From assembly GCA_022826885.1 (NCBI GenBank), contig JAJDUB010000075.1, forward strand, positions 1-64,000: a stretch of 64,000 bases of DNA, in the 5' to 3' direction. The notes beneath the pieces were generated by a model. That model worked only from the letters and a program-made list of their open reading frames with translations, was not told the DNA's origin and made no database searches. The stretch's first letter is position 1. Each line of letters starts with the position of its first letter. This stretch comes from Gammaproteobacteria bacterium. GTDB taxonomy: Bacteria > Pseudomonadota > Gammaproteobacteria > Eutrophobiales > Eutrophobiaceae. The position numbers were made by a program, and so were the translations under genes. This document shows positions 17,362 through 26,847 of the stretch, piece by piece.

Positions 17362-19755
17362 CTAGAAATTATAGGCGATACTACCACCTACCCAGCGCGG
17401 GCGGCCGTAGTATTCCTCGATCCATCCCAGCACTGCGGCAATGTCGAAGGACTGCACCACGTAATTCTCGTCGGTAATGTTCTCGGCAAATACCGCTGCT
17501 TCCCATTTACCACCGGCGCTGGCCCAGGACAGCCGGGCATTGGCAATATGATAACCATCTTCGGTAACGGCATCGGCCCGCGTCACGGAATGGTGGTGCT
17601 TCGAGCGATAATGGATGTCTCCCTGTATGGCCATGGAACCGCCGTTGAATGCCGGCCATTCATAACGAACCAGGCCGTTCACGTTCCATTTCGGCGATTG
17701 TATGGACGTGGTCTTGCTGCCGTCCGCCAGGGTAACATCCATATCGTTATAGGAAAGGCCGAAAGCCACGTCCAGGCCTTCCGCCGGGGTCAGGAACAGT
17801 TCGGTTTCGAAGCCGATGCTTTCCGCATCCGGCGCGCTGACTACGTTGGTCGCCAGGCTGACAATAGTAAATGCCTGGAAATCCTTGTAATCATTGTAGT
17901 AGGCGGAGGCGTTGAACCGCGCCAGGCCGTCCATCAGGGTTGACTTGAAGCCGACCTCGAAGGCATTCAACTCTTCCTCTCCAAAAGAGAATTGCACATC
18001 AAATTCATCCTGGGATGACACAACCCCTTGCGGTTGCGCCAACACCAGCAGGGGATTGAGCGGCGCATTGAATCCACCGCCTTTCACACCCCTGTTCCAA
18101 CTGGCATAAGCCAGCAGGTTATCATTCGGCCGCCAGTCCAACTCCACCTTGGCCGACCACAAACCTTCATTATATTCGCCGTCGTAATCCAGTTTCGACA
18201 GGGGCGGATAGCCCAGAATTTCGATAAACGCCGCGGTAGGAACGGCAATGTTCGGGTTGCCGTTGCGTTCCACGCTGCCGTCATTGGGGAACCAGACCAC
18301 GTTGCTTTCGTAATGGAAATCCACAGTCTCGTCAATCCAGCGAAATCCGCCAATGACCGTAAACTGGTCGTTGAGCTCGTACTCCAGCTGCCCGAACAGC
18401 GACCAGGAATCCTTTTGTTGCTGGTAGGGGTTGTCAACACCGACATAAGCGTCGGCCGGGTCGGGAAGCCCCAGCGCCGGCCCGGAGAGACCAAAAAGCC
18501 CTGCTGCCAGAAAGGCGCTGACGGGATCGAATCCGAAAGCCTCAAAGTTCCCGACTCCCACGGGGTTGCCGCCGGTGCCCATACTGTCCGTACCCAGCCC
18601 CGGTATCTCTGCGCCGTTGGCGTCGGCGATATCGATATCCAGGTAATAATACCCGGCTACCCAGCGCAGCCTGTCAGTCTCTCCGTCCAGGCGGACCTCG
18701 GTGGACCACTGCTCGGCGTCGGTATTGAGGAAAAAGTTGAAATCGGCATGGGGGCTGGCATCTGAATCTTCGATATAGTCACGTTCCACACCCTGGCGGT
18801 CCATGATCACGGTCAGCAGGTTGTCGCCCAGTTGCCATTTCATGGTGCCGGTGAAGCCATAAGTTTCCAGGTCATTGTGGCCCAGCTTGTCGTAGTCGCC
18901 GGCAAAGTTGTCGCCGTCGCCATCGCAATAACCGTTAAAGTTCGTATACAACGAGCAATTGTCCTCCTTGACGCCGTTACCCACTTCATCAAGTGAGCCG
19001 CTGACGTTCTCAAAGAAGCCGGTTCGGATCTCCTGCAGTGAATAACGGGCGTTCAACAACAGGGAAAAATCCTCGTTGGGTTCAAACAGGAGCTGCATCC
19101 TGCCCGCATAATCGTTGGCATTGTTCAGGTCGTTGCCGGGGTCCAGGCGGTTTTCTACGTACCCGCTGTTGTGGTGGGTGGCCACGGACAGCCTTGCGGA
19201 CAGTCCTTCCGTCAGCGCGCCGGTGACAGCACCCTGGAATTTCACCTGGTCATATTCGCCCACGGTGACCTGGCCGTAACCGCCGAACTCCTGCTCAGGC
19301 TTGTTGGTGACGAAGTGGGCCAGGCCGCCGGTGGCGTTCCGGCCGTACAAGGTGCCCTGCGGACCGCGCAGGATCTCCACCCGTTCCATGTCGAACAGCA
19401 TGAAACCGGCGCCGGACATCTGCGAGATATATACTTCGTCCACGTACAGGGAAACGGGACTTTCCTGGTTGGCGACGAAGTCACTGTTGGCCGCCCCGCG
19501 GATGGCAAGAGCATAGTTTGCCTCGCCGTTCGGTTGTACTGTGTGAACGCCGGGCGCCAGCGCGGTGATCTGCTGGGCGTTGGTATAACCCAGTTGCCGC
19601 ATCTGCTCGCCGGAAAACGCGGTAATGGCGATGCCGACATCCTGGATATTCTGTTCACGTTTTTGCGCGGTGACGATGATCTCTTCCAGCACCTGGGCGT
19701 TTACCGGCCCGGCAATGGCGAAAACCATCAGGATGAGTATGCTTCGTTTTACCAT
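17362..19755 (-). CDS. TonB-dependent outer membrane receptor
   Basis: Outer membrane active-transport channel of 797 residues. The start at 19755 (MVKRSILILMVF) is chosen because a purine-rich GAGGGGG motif lies upstream and a signal peptide ending NAQ follows; the frame continues 31 codons further upstream without family similarity. EEIIVTAQKR just after the signal peptide resembles a TonB box. A plug domain occupies about residues 30-170 and the rest is beta-barrel, ending in SIAYNF with the terminal Phe typical of outer membrane proteins. It is the first gene of a probable operon with mauB and mauA, and divergent from a TetR gene. The ligand is unknown; co-transcription suggests the amine substrate, a derivative, or a metal needed for the enzyme. 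Confidence 0.9.
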   Translation of the reverse strand: MVKRSILILMVFAIAGPVNAQVLEEIIVTAQKREQNIQDVGIAITAFSGEQMRQLGYTNAQQITALAPGVHTVQPNGEANYALAIRGAANSDFVANQESPVSLYVDEVYISQMSGAGFMLFDMERVEILRGPQGTLYGRNATGGLAHFVTNKPEQEFGGYGQVTVGEYDQVKFQGAVTGALTEGLSARLSVATHHNSGYVENRLDPGNDLNNANDYAGRMQLLFEPNEDFSLLLNARYSLQEIRTGFFENVSGSLDEVGNGVKEDNCSLYTNFNGYCDGDGDNFAGDYDKLGHNDLETYGFTGTMKWQLGDNLLTVIMDRQGVERDYIEDSDASPHADFNFFLNTDAEQWSTEVRLDGETDRLRWVAGYYYLDIDIADANGAEIPGLGTDSMGTGGNPVGVGNFEAFGFDPVSAFLAAGLFGLSGPALGLPDPADAYVGVDNPYQQQKDSWSLFGQLEYELNDQFTVIGGFRWIDETVDFHYESNVVWFPNDGSVERNGNPNIAVPTAAFIEILGYPPLSKLDYDGEYNEGLWSAKVELDWRPNDNLLAYASWNRGVKGGGFNAPLNPLLVLAQPQGVVSSQDEFDVQFSFGEEELNAFEVGFKSTLMDGLARFNASAYYNDYKDFQAFTIVSLATNVVSAPDAESIGFETELFLTPAEGLDVAFGLSYNDMDVTLADGSKTTSIQSPKWNVNGLVRYEWPAFNGGSMAIQGDIHYRSKHHHSVTRADAVTEDGYHIANARLSWASAGGKWEAAVFAENITDENYVVQSFDIAAVLGWIEEYYGRPRWVGGSIAYNF

Positions 19756-19822
19756 TTGATACCCCCTCGGACACGAGTTGAAGGAAAAATTTCTGTGCCC
19801 GAATGTACTTGCACAGCTAATT

Positions 19823-19857
19823 TTAGGACAAACGTCTAAATAGGTCAATAGTCCTAT
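19823..19857. promoter_or_regulatory. Tandem operator-like palindromes between TonB receptor and TetR genes
   Basis: Two adjacent imperfect palindromes lie in the divergent intergenic region. One is TTAGGA-CAAACG-TCTAA (19823-19839) and the other ATAGGT-CAATAG-TCCTAT (19840-19857). An 18-base palindrome of the same design, TTAGGA-N6-TCCTAA, lies upstream of the acyl-CoA synthetase gene (28336-28353). The natural candidate to bind is the adjacent TetR protein. Confidence 0.55.
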
Positions 19858-19930
19858 GCCAAAATTATGAAAAATTTGTTCGATACTCTAAAATGTAATC
19901 CGGCACAGCAATTCCGGTAAGCAAACATTT

Positions 19931-20614
19931 ATGTTGATACGAGAACGCAAAGCCCTGAACCGTTCCGGAACGGCTACCCAGGAGAAAGGCGTAACGCGCC
20001 TGATCAGTATCCTGGATGCGGCGAGGGAGGTCTTCATGGAGGCCGGGTACGGCGGCTTTACCATGCGCAGGATCGCAGCCCGCGCCGGCATCACCATCGG
20101 CAACCTCAACTATTATTACCGGACCAAGGAAGACCTGTTGCAGGACCTGCTGGAATACGTCATCAACGATTACCTGGTGGAATTCGAGCGCCGGCGGCAG
20201 ATTGCCGGGCATTCTCCGGAAAAACAACTGCTGGCGGTGCTGAAATTCTGGATAGATGACCTGGGCACCCAGGAAACCACCATATTCTTCCCGGAACTCT
20301 GGGCGCTGGGGAACCATGAACCCCGTATCGCCGAACTGGTCGATGAACTGTACGCAAAGGCAAGGCTGCCGTTGAACGAACTCATCCCGCAAATCAACCC
20401 GACCCTGACCAGGAAGGAAGCGGAACGCATGGCCTTGTACATGTGCGCGGCGATGGAAGGCCTGACGGTCTTCGTGGGCAATGACAAAGCCTGGGCGGGC
20501 CAGATCGAGGAAATAAAGCGGATCACCATCAGGAATTTCCTGGATATGATCAAGAACACGAAAGGCAAACGCAAACAGGGCATCCAGACTGAAGCGACTG
20601 AAAAACCATTATGA
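19931..20614 (+). CDS. TetR/AcrR family transcriptional regulator
   Basis: Repressor-type regulator of 227 residues. The N-terminal helix-turn-helix is MRRIAARAGITIGNLNYYYR, preceded by ILDAAREVFMEAGYGGFT as usual for TetR proteins; the C-terminal two thirds form the ligand-binding and dimerisation domain. It is divergent from the TonB-receptor-mauB-mauA operon, with tandem palindromes between them, so control of that operon and of itself is likely. The ligand is unknown; an amine or its oxidation product is a reasonable guess. Confidence 0.9.
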   Translation: MLIRERKALNRSGTATQEKGVTRLISILDAAREVFMEAGYGGFTMRRIAARAGITIGNLNYYYRTKEDLLQDLLEYVINDYLVEFERRRQIAGHSPEKQLLAVLKFWIDDLGTQETTIFFPELWALGNHEPRIAELVDELYAKARLPLNELIPQINPTLTRKEAERMALYMCAAMEGLTVFVGNDKAWAGQIEEIKRITIRNFLDMIKNTKGKRKQGIQTEATEKPL

Positions 20615-20627
20615 CCGTGCGCCTTCC

Positions 20628-20640
20628 GGGGACGGAATTA
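20628..20640. repeat. GGGGACGGA family half-copy
   Basis: The sequence GGGGACGGAATTA matches one arm of the 24-base palindrome at 15550, without the second arm. It lies just after the TetR gene and is followed by GGGGACAGAGTAAGG, a mixture of the two repeat families. Confidence 0.5.
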
Positions 20641-20665
20641 TACTGGGGACAGAGTAAGGATACCT

Positions 20666-20732
20666 GGGGTCAGAGTAAAATTCTCGTTATCGTGGTCGGT
20701 AGCAGGGTATGGGGTAATTTTACTCTGACCCC
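20666..20732. repeat. GGGGTCAGAG family, long form (copy 2)
   Basis: A 67-base element with outer arms GGGGTCAGAGTAAAATT and AATTTTACTCTGACCCC around a 33-base middle. It is nearly identical throughout to the element at 28258-28324, differing at only a few middle positions. It lies between the TetR and TrpB2 genes. Confidence 0.88.
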
Positions 20733-20753
20733 CGCATTCCTGATATTATAGTT

Positions 20754-20780
20754 CGTCATTCCGGGCTTGACCCGGAATCC
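20754..20780. repeat. CGTCATTCC-type dispersed hairpin
   Basis: ATTCCGGG, loop CTTGA, CCCGGAAT form an 8-bp perfect stem (20758-20778) inside CGTCATTCC...GGAATCC. It is the same class of element as 6894-6919 and lies upstream of the TrpB2 gene. Confidence 0.68.
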
Positions 20781-20816
20781 AGTACATTACAAAACTCCTT
20801 ATAAGGAAAACAGGAC

Positions 20817-22187
20817 ATGACCGACTCAATCAAATACCTGTTACAGGAATCCGACATACCTACAGCCTGGTACAACATCGTCGCGGACTTGCCTGAAGCA
20901 CCGCCGCCGGTACTGCATCCGGGGACGGGCCAACCCATTACGCCGGACGACCTTGCCCCGCTGTTTCCGATGGCGGTTATCGAGCAGGAAGTCAGCGGTG
21001 AACGTTACATCGATATCCCGACTCCGGTGAGAGACGTTCTCAAACAATGGCGGCCTACGCCCCTGTACCGGGCGCGCCGCCTGGAACAGGCCCTGGATAC
21101 CCCTGCGCGCATCTATTACAAGTACGAAGGCGTGAGTCCGGCCGGGTCTCACAAACCCAATACTGCCGTGGCCCAGGCGTTTTATTCCAAACAGGAAGGC
21201 GTGAAGCGCATCACAACGGAAACGGGCGCCGGCCAGTGGGGTTCGGCGCTGGCGCTGGCAGGCGCATTTTTCGGCCTGGAGATTGAAGTTTACATGGTGA
21301 AGGTGAGTTTCAACCAGAAACCCTATCGCCGCGCTTTCATGGAGAGTTTCGGCGCCACCTGTATCGCCAGTCCCAGCGATACCACGGAGGCGGGCCGCGC
21401 CATACTTGCGGATAATCCGGACAGCACCGGCAGTCTCGGCATTGCCATCAGTGAAGCGGTGGAACGGGCGGTACAGCGGGACGATACCCGCTACGCACTG
21501 GGCAGCGTGCTGAACCACGTCCTGCTGCACCAGACGGTCATCGGACAGGAAACCATGAAACAACTGGAGATGGCCGACGACTACCCCGATATTATCGTCG
21601 GCTGCACCGGCGGGGGCAGCAACTTTGCCGGTATCGCGTTTCCTTTCCTGGGAGAGAAACTGCGCGGCGGGCAGGACGTGCATATCATCGCGGTGGAACC
21701 GGCCAACTGCCCGACCCTGACCAAGGGCAGGTACGCCTATGATTTCGGCGACACCGGACACCTCACGCCGCTGGTCAAGATGCACACCCTGGGATCGACA
21801 TTCGTGCCACCGGGATTTCATGCCGGCGGCCTGCGCTATCACGGCATGGGGCCGCTGGTGAGCCAGACGGCTGAACTCGGCCTGGTGCACCCGCGCTCCT
21901 ATACGCAATCCGAATGTTTTGATGCCGGCGTGCAGTTTGCCAAAGCGGAAGGTATCATCCCGGCGCCGGAAGCCAACCATGCGGTTGTCGGCGCGATTGA
22001 GGAAGCAATAAAATGCCGGGAAGAGGGCAGCAGCAGGGCGATCTTGTTCAACCTCTGCGGTCATGGAAATTTCGACATGCAGGCCTACATGGACTATTTT
22101 GCCGGCAAACTGTACGACCAGGAATATTCCGAGGAAGAACTCGCCATGGCCCTGTCCGGCCTGCCCTCGGTGGCAGCCGCCGCCTGA
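20817..22187 (+). CDS. trpB2: TrpB2-type tryptophan synthase beta chain-like PLP enzyme
   Basis: Pyridoxal-phosphate enzyme of 456 residues in the TrpB2 branch, which can make tryptophan from indole and serine. PLP-binding lysine is Lys113 in [24 protein letters not shown] and [12 protein letters not shown] (phosphate-binding loop) are clear. TrpB2 proteins are longer than TrpB1 and often occur without a TrpA partner; no other trp gene is nearby here. AACAGGAC precedes the ATG. It is 33 bases upstream of the ABC importer genes on the same strand, but no functional link is evident. Confidence 0.92.
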   Translation: MTDSIKYLLQESDIPTAWYNIVADLPEAPPPVLHPGTGQPITPDDLAPLFPMAVIEQEVSGERYIDIPTPVRDVLKQWRPTPLYRARRLEQALDTPARIYYKYEGVSPAGSHKPNTAVAQAFYSKQEGVKRITTETGAGQWGSALALAGAFFGLEIEVYMVKVSFNQKPYRRAFMESFGATCIASPSDTTEAGRAILADNPDSTGSLGIAISEAVERAVQRDDTRYALGSVLNHVLLHQTVIGQETMKQLEMADDYPDIIVGCTGGGSNFAGIAFPFLGEKLRGGQDVHIIAVEPANCPTLTKGRYAYDFGDTGHLTPLVKMHTLGSTFVPPGFHAGGLRYHGMGPLVSQTAELGLVHPRSYTQSECFDAGVQFAKAEGIIPAPEANHAVVGAIEEAIKCREEGSSRAILFNLCGHGNFDMQAYMDYFAGKLYDQEYSEEELAMALSGLPSVAAAA

Positions 22188-22220
22188 TAAGTCCGGGCAG
22201 CGGAATGGAGTATCATCCGC

Positions 22221-23165
22221 TTGGTTCATCGCCAAATTAAACTTATCCTGCTGCTCCTGATACTGGCAGGCTGTGACCAGGCAGGACCGGTATCCAGGGA
22301 GGCGCCGGGCCAACCTGTCATTGCCCTGGTAATGAAATCGCTTGCGAACGAGTTTTTCATTACCATGGCAGAGGGGGCAAAACAGCACAACGCCGGCCAC
22401 CCGACACCTTACAGGCTGATTCTCAACGGCATAAAAAACGAGAGCGATCTTGCACAGCAGGTCGCGTTGATCGATCAGATGATCGCTGCCGGGGTGGATG
22501 CGATAGTCATTGCGCCGGCGGATTCCAAGGCGGTCATACCTGCCCTGGCCCGTGCGCGGGAGGCCGGCATCGTTATCGTCAATATCGACAATAAACTGGA
22601 TGCCGGCGTGCTGGCCCAGTATTCACTCCGCATTCCCTTTGTAGGGCCGAACAATCGCGCCGGCGCGCGCATGGTGGGAGATTATCTTGCCGGATATCTG
22701 TCGGAAAACGACCAGGTCGCAATACTTGAGGGTGTGCCTACGGCGTATAATTCCCAACAGCGCCGAGCCGGTTTTGAAGACGCCGCAAACGCTGCGGGAC
22801 TTGAGATCGTGACCGTGCAAAGCGCGTTCTGGGACCAAGCCCGCGCTGCGGAGCTTACTGCCGCAATCCTGGTCCGGTTTCCACAACTGAAGGCGCTGAT
22901 GTGTGCGAATGACAGCATGGCCCTCGGCACCGTATCGGCCCTGCGCCAGATCGCCCGGGACGGTGATATTCACGTCGTCGGGTTTGACAATATTTCCGCC
23001 ATACAGAAACTGGTCGAGACGGGCGTCGTGCTTGCAACCGCCGACCAGCACGCTGACCTGCTTGCTGTGTATGGCATTGAATATGCCCTGCATGTCCTTG
23101 ATGAAGGAGGGGGGTTGAAAGACAGGGAAACCCGGGTTGACCTTATCACTCGCGCCTCGTTTTAA
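22221..23165 (+). CDS. Sugar-type ABC transporter substrate-binding lipoprotein
   Basis: Periplasmic binding protein of the ribose/LacI-like family (Peripla_BP_4 type), 314 residues. It starts with TTG, eight bases after GGAG; no ATG or GTG is available in frame nearby. The N-terminus is a lipoprotein signal with LLLLILAGC, so Cys18 would be lipidated. VIALVMKSLANEFF, DAIVIAPADSKAVIPAL and the hinge-region VVGFDNISAIQKLVETG fit the family. It opens a three-gene importer operon with the ATPase (17 bases on) and permease. The ligand may be a pentose or a nucleoside-like sugar; sequence does not decide. Confidence 0.9.
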   Translation: MVHRQIKLILLLLILAGCDQAGPVSREAPGQPVIALVMKSLANEFFITMAEGAKQHNAGHPTPYRLILNGIKNESDLAQQVALIDQMIAAGVDAIVIAPADSKAVIPALARAREAGIVIVNIDNKLDAGVLAQYSLRIPFVGPNNRAGARMVGDYLAGYLSENDQVAILEGVPTAYNSQQRRAGFEDAANAAGLEIVTVQSAFWDQARAAELTAAILVRFPQLKALMCANDSMALGTVSALRQIARDGDIHVVGFDNISAIQKLVETGVVLATADQHADLLAVYGIEYALHVLDEGGGLKDRETRVDLITRASF

Positions 23166-23182
23166 CAGTTTGATTTGATCGA

Positions 23183-24703
23183 ATGCGGCCTCCTCGCCTC
23201 AGCGTAAACGATTTGCATAAATCATTCTCCGCGCCCGTATTATCCGGTGTAGACCTGGTCGTAAAACCGGGAGAGATCCACGGATTGATCGGCGAGAACG
23301 GGGCCGGGAAGACGACATTGATGAACATCCTTGCGGGATTAATTCCCTGTGACCAGGGCGAACTGTTTCTGGATGGCGCAAGGTATCTGCCCGGGAGTGC
23401 CGGTGACGCCTTCCTGAGCGGTATCTCCCTGGCAGCCCAGGAACTCAGTCTTATCGACACCTTGTCTGTTGCGGAGAATATTTTTCTGCGGCGATTGCCG
23501 AACCGGAATGCGGTTATCCGATACCCCGAACTGCTGGACAGGGCCAGGAAGCTGATGAGGCTGGTCGGTTTGGAACAACTGGATCCGGTAACGCCTGTGA
23601 ACCAGATACCATTGGCGCAACGACAGCTTACAGAACTGGCGAAGGCGCTGGCAAACGTCAGCCGGCTTCTGATCCTGGACGAACCCACCGCGGCATTAAC
23701 CGAACCCCAGGCGCAACGGCTGCACGAGATCATACGGGACCTTGCCGCGCGGGGCACATCAGTCATTTATATCAGTCACAGACTGAAAGACGTCCTTGGT
23801 GTAGCTGATACCATTTCCGTACTACGGGATGGACAGGTAGTTGATAGCCCAGTGGCCGGAACCGTTACGATAGAAGATATGATCAGCCGGATGTCAGGAC
23901 GGAAAAGCAAGGGAGGCGGCCCCATCTCCTCCGGCGCGGCAAGTCGGGGCGGCCTCACCCTGAAGATAGACCAGCTGAGATCGAAGCAGCTTCCCCATCC
24001 TGTTTCCCTGGATTGCTTTGCGGGCGAAATCGTCGGCATTGCGGGTCTTGCCGGTTCCGGGCAATCCGAGTTGCTGGAAACGATATTCATGTTGAAACCG
24101 GTTGAGAGCGGAGCGGTATCACGTTTCATCGGCAACGAACAGGTCAGGTTGCATAACCCGCGCCAGGCAATAGAGCTGGGAATCGGGTTTTTGCCGGAAG
24201 ACCGGAAGCGGCAGGGAATATTTGCCGGTCAATCCATCCGCCTGAATCTGACGCTGCCGGGCATACGCAAATATGCCGGCAGAGCTGGCATCATCAGGAC
24301 ATCTGACGAAGACCGCGCCATAGACAGACAGTTGGATCAACTGTCCGTCAAACATACGAATGCGGACCAGCATATTGACCTGCTGAGTGGGGGCAACCAG
24401 CAGAAAGTCCTGGTCAGTCGCTGGTTGCAGAATGACTCCGGGATACTGCTGCTGAATGAACCCACGCGCGGGGTCGATGTACACACAAAACATTTCCTGC
24501 ATGAAATTTTCATGGACATGGCCGCTCAAGGTAAGACACTGCTTATGGTTTCCAGTGAAATCGAGGAACTCATGAAGCTCAGTAATCGCATCCTGGTGTT
24601 ATCCAATCGTAAACCGGTCAGGATGTTTACTCGGGACGAATGGGACTATAACGCTATCCTGCAAGCAGCCTTCAGTGAATACACCTCCAACCGCCTGCAC
24701 TAA
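23183..24703 (+). CDS. Sugar ABC transporter ATP-binding protein (RbsA-like, two nucleotide-binding domains)
   Basis: Cytosolic ATPase of a ribose-type importer, 506 residues with two tandem ABC domains. The first has Walker A GENGAGKTT and ILDEPTAAL. The second has the degenerate Walker A GLAGSGQSE usual for RbsA-type proteins, a perfect signature LLSGGNQQKV, and LLNEPTRGVD, in which Asn replaces the usual Walker B Asp while the Glu is kept. It lies between the binding-protein and permease genes. Family members import ribose, galactose, xylose or autoinducer-2. Confidence 0.93.
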   Translation: MRPPRLSVNDLHKSFSAPVLSGVDLVVKPGEIHGLIGENGAGKTTLMNILAGLIPCDQGELFLDGARYLPGSAGDAFLSGISLAAQELSLIDTLSVAENIFLRRLPNRNAVIRYPELLDRARKLMRLVGLEQLDPVTPVNQIPLAQRQLTELAKALANVSRLLILDEPTAALTEPQAQRLHEIIRDLAARGTSVIYISHRLKDVLGVADTISVLRDGQVVDSPVAGTVTIEDMISRMSGRKSKGGGPISSGAASRGGLTLKIDQLRSKQLPHPVSLDCFAGEIVGIAGLAGSGQSELLETIFMLKPVESGAVSRFIGNEQVRLHNPRQAIELGIGFLPEDRKRQGIFAGQSIRLNLTLPGIRKYAGRAGIIRTSDEDRAIDRQLDQLSVKHTNADQHIDLLSGGNQQKVLVSRWLQNDSGILLLNEPTRGVDVHTKHFLHEIFMDMAAQGKTLLMVSSEIEELMKLSNRILVLSNRKPVRMFTRDEWDYNAILQAAFSEYTSNRLH

Positions 24704-24718
24704 TCTCCTCTTGCCGTA

Positions 24719-25678
24719 ATGACCCTTATTAAAACCCTGCAACGATACTTGGAGCAGTACTTCATCGCAGGCTCGCTGGCGCTGTTGATCATCTTCTTCA
24801 GCATTGCCTCGGACAACTTTTTTTCATTGACGACGTTTACTTCAATCCTCAACCAGCTTCCTGCGTTGACGGTTGTCGCCGTCGGCATGACCCTGGTATT
24901 GATTGTCGGTTGCATCGACCTGTCCGTCGGGTCTGTCGTGGGACTGAGCTCCGCGGTGACCGGAATGGCCGCTGTGGTGCTGGGAATTCCACTACCTCTT
25001 GCCTTTATGCTCGGCATCACTACCGGAACCCTGTGCGGGCTGGTCAATGGCTGCCTGAGCAGCTATTTTGCGCTGCCGTCGTTCATCGTTACTTTCGGCA
25101 TGCTGGAAATGGCGCGCGGCCTGGCTTATATGACCACCGATTCGCAAACACTGTTTATCGGCGCATCCATCCAGAAATTATCACTGCCCATAACGGGTCT
25201 GGGCATATCTCCTGCTTTAATTATCGCCATATCAATCGTCGTCCTCGCCCATTTCATCGTGAAACGAACCGTATTCGGCCGGTATATCATCGCTATAGGC
25301 ACCAACGAGACTGCCGCGCGCATGTCCGGTATCCCGATACACCCTTACCGGATCTCGGTCCTGGCCCTATCCGGGGGGTTGGCGGGCCTGGGCGGTTTGT
25401 TCAACGCGGCTTACCTGGGCGCAGCCGACCCCAATGCTGGAATTGGCCTTGAGTTGTCCGCTATCGCTGCCGCCGTGATAGGGGGCACCAGTTTGATGGG
25501 AGGTCGGGGTTCGGTGGCCGGCGCTTTTACGGGGGTGCTGATTATTGCCGTGTTGCAGAGCGGCCTGGCCCAGATGGGAGTAACGGAACCGGTCAAACGC
25601 CTGATTACCGGCGGTGTCATTATTGCCGCGGTATTGTTTGATTACTGGCGGTTACGGAGAAGGAGCGGGCATCGATGA
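24719..25678 (+). CDS. Sugar ABC transporter permease (RbsC-like)
   Basis: Inner membrane permease of 319 residues with eight to ten hydrophobic segments. The family cytoplasmic-loop motif is AIGTNETAARMSGI, and GGTSLMGGRGSVAGAFTG near the C-terminus is also diagnostic. It starts 15 bases after the ATPase gene. The ribokinase-family gene on the other strand begins its 3' end 43 bases downstream and is probably functionally related. Confidence 0.93.
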   Translation: MTLIKTLQRYLEQYFIAGSLALLIIFFSIASDNFFSLTTFTSILNQLPALTVVAVGMTLVLIVGCIDLSVGSVVGLSSAVTGMAAVVLGIPLPLAFMLGITTGTLCGLVNGCLSSYFALPSFIVTFGMLEMARGLAYMTTDSQTLFIGASIQKLSLPITGLGISPALIIAISIVVLAHFIVKRTVFGRYIIAIGTNETAARMSGIPIHPYRISVLALSGGLAGLGGLFNAAYLGAADPNAGIGLELSAIAAAVIGGTSLMGGRGSVAGAFTGVLIIAVLQSGLAQMGVTEPVKRLITGGVIIAAVLFDYWRLRRRSGHR

Positions 25679-25720
25679 GTCGGGTATCCGGATTACTTCT
25701 CAGTCAGGGAACGCGGACTG

Positions 25721-26650
25721 TCACATCCGCTTTTCGACCTCAGCTCGCACAGGGATCGAGGTGGCGGCTCCGTGACGTTCAACGGAAATTGATGCTGCCG
25801 TAACCGCGAACCGGACTGCCTCATTCAACGTATAACCATCGGCCAGAGCGGCCGCCAGCGTTCCGCAAAAACAATCACCGGCGCCGGTAGTATCCACCAC
25901 ATTTGCCCGCCTGCCCGGGATTAGCACGCCCCGTTCGCCGGTTACGACAACAGCACCCTTCTCACCCAGGGTGACAATTACGGCCTGCCCATCCCACCCG
26001 ATTAATTTTTTTGCGTTTTCAATCGCCGCTTCCACATCATCGGGCGGTTCAGGCAGGTCCGCGTAAGCGGCAAGCTCAGACTCATTGAGGATAAGAATAT
26101 CGGTCAGTGAAAACAAGCCGGCGCCTTCCGGGAGAGCCGGCGCGGCATTCAACATGGTTACCCCGCGTCGGGCGATATCGCTGAGGAACAGTGAGCTTAT
26201 TGCTTCCACGGGGCTTTCCAGTTGGGCGAGGAATACTCTGCAACCTGTTAATTCTTCAAGCCGGATATCGGCGGCTGATAATCCGGCATTTGTTCCCGGA
26301 ACGATGACGATCGCATTCTCGCCAGCCGCGGATACATTGATAAAAGCCTGCCCTGTAGGCTGCTCCGGATCGATCCTGATCATTCCGGTGTCGACTCCGT
26401 TATCCTGCAAAAAAGCCCGCATCCAGTGCCCCGGCTCATCTTCGCCTACCGCTCCAATCATCAATGTTCCGCACCCCATTCGCGCCGCGGCCACCGCCTG
26501 GTTCGCGCCTTTCCCGCCGGGAAAGTGCGCAAAGCCGCGGGCGACAACCGTTTCACCCGGAAGCGGCAGGGATTGCACAGAGGCAACCATGTCCAGGTTA
26601 ATCGAACCCAGTACGCAGACCCGCCCTGTATCCGTCCCCAATTGAACCAT
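25721..26650 (-). CDS. rbsK: Ribokinase / PfkB family sugar kinase
   Basis: Phosphorylates ribose or a related sugar or nucleoside with ATP. The 309-residue protein has VLGSINLDMV, GGKGANQAVAAARMG (sugar binding), and DTTGAGDCFCGTLAAAL, the PfkB active-site signature with the catalytic Asp in GAGD. It converges on the sugar ABC importer, suggesting that the imported sugar is its substrate. Specificity for ribose is inferred from overall pattern, so the symbol is provisional. Confidence 0.85.
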   Translation of the reverse strand: MVQLGTDTGRVCVLGSINLDMVASVQSLPLPGETVVARGFAHFPGGKGANQAVAAARMGCGTLMIGAVGEDEPGHWMRAFLQDNGVDTGMIRIDPEQPTGQAFINVSAAGENAIVIVPGTNAGLSAADIRLEELTGCRVFLAQLESPVEAISSLFLSDIARRGVTMLNAAPALPEGAGLFSLTDILILNESELAAYADLPEPPDDVEAAIENAKKLIGWDGQAVIVTLGEKGAVVVTGERGVLIPGRRANVVDTTGAGDCFCGTLAAALADGYTLNEAVRFAVTAASISVERHGAATSIPVRAEVEKRM

Positions 26651-26847
26651 AATGGTTTAACCTGCCGGTAATCGTGTTAATGCCATAGACGTGAATAGTA
26701 GCATCAAAATTCATTGCCTGATGAGGGTAACCGGACTGGAGCCACTGACAATGGCCTGATAAAATCCGGAATACGAAATGTCCTGGTTAATTTCTTCCGG
26801 TCCGGTGTCCTGGCTTTGCGTCATACCCTGTTAATCGACAAAATTTG

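Noticed and set aside
19756-19848. Longer start for the TonB-dependent receptor
   Set aside because: The extra 31 residues would hide the signal peptide and cover the operator region; the start at 19755 has a ribosome-binding site.
20841-22400. Minus-strand reading frame of 519 codons opposite trpB2
   Set aside because: Antisense shadow; trpB2 on the plus strand has all PLP-enzyme motifs.
22221-25678. Assignment of the ABC importer as ribose-specific (rbsBAC)
   Set aside because: Family-level similarity is clear, but the ligand cannot be decided, so no rbs symbols are given to the transporter genes.
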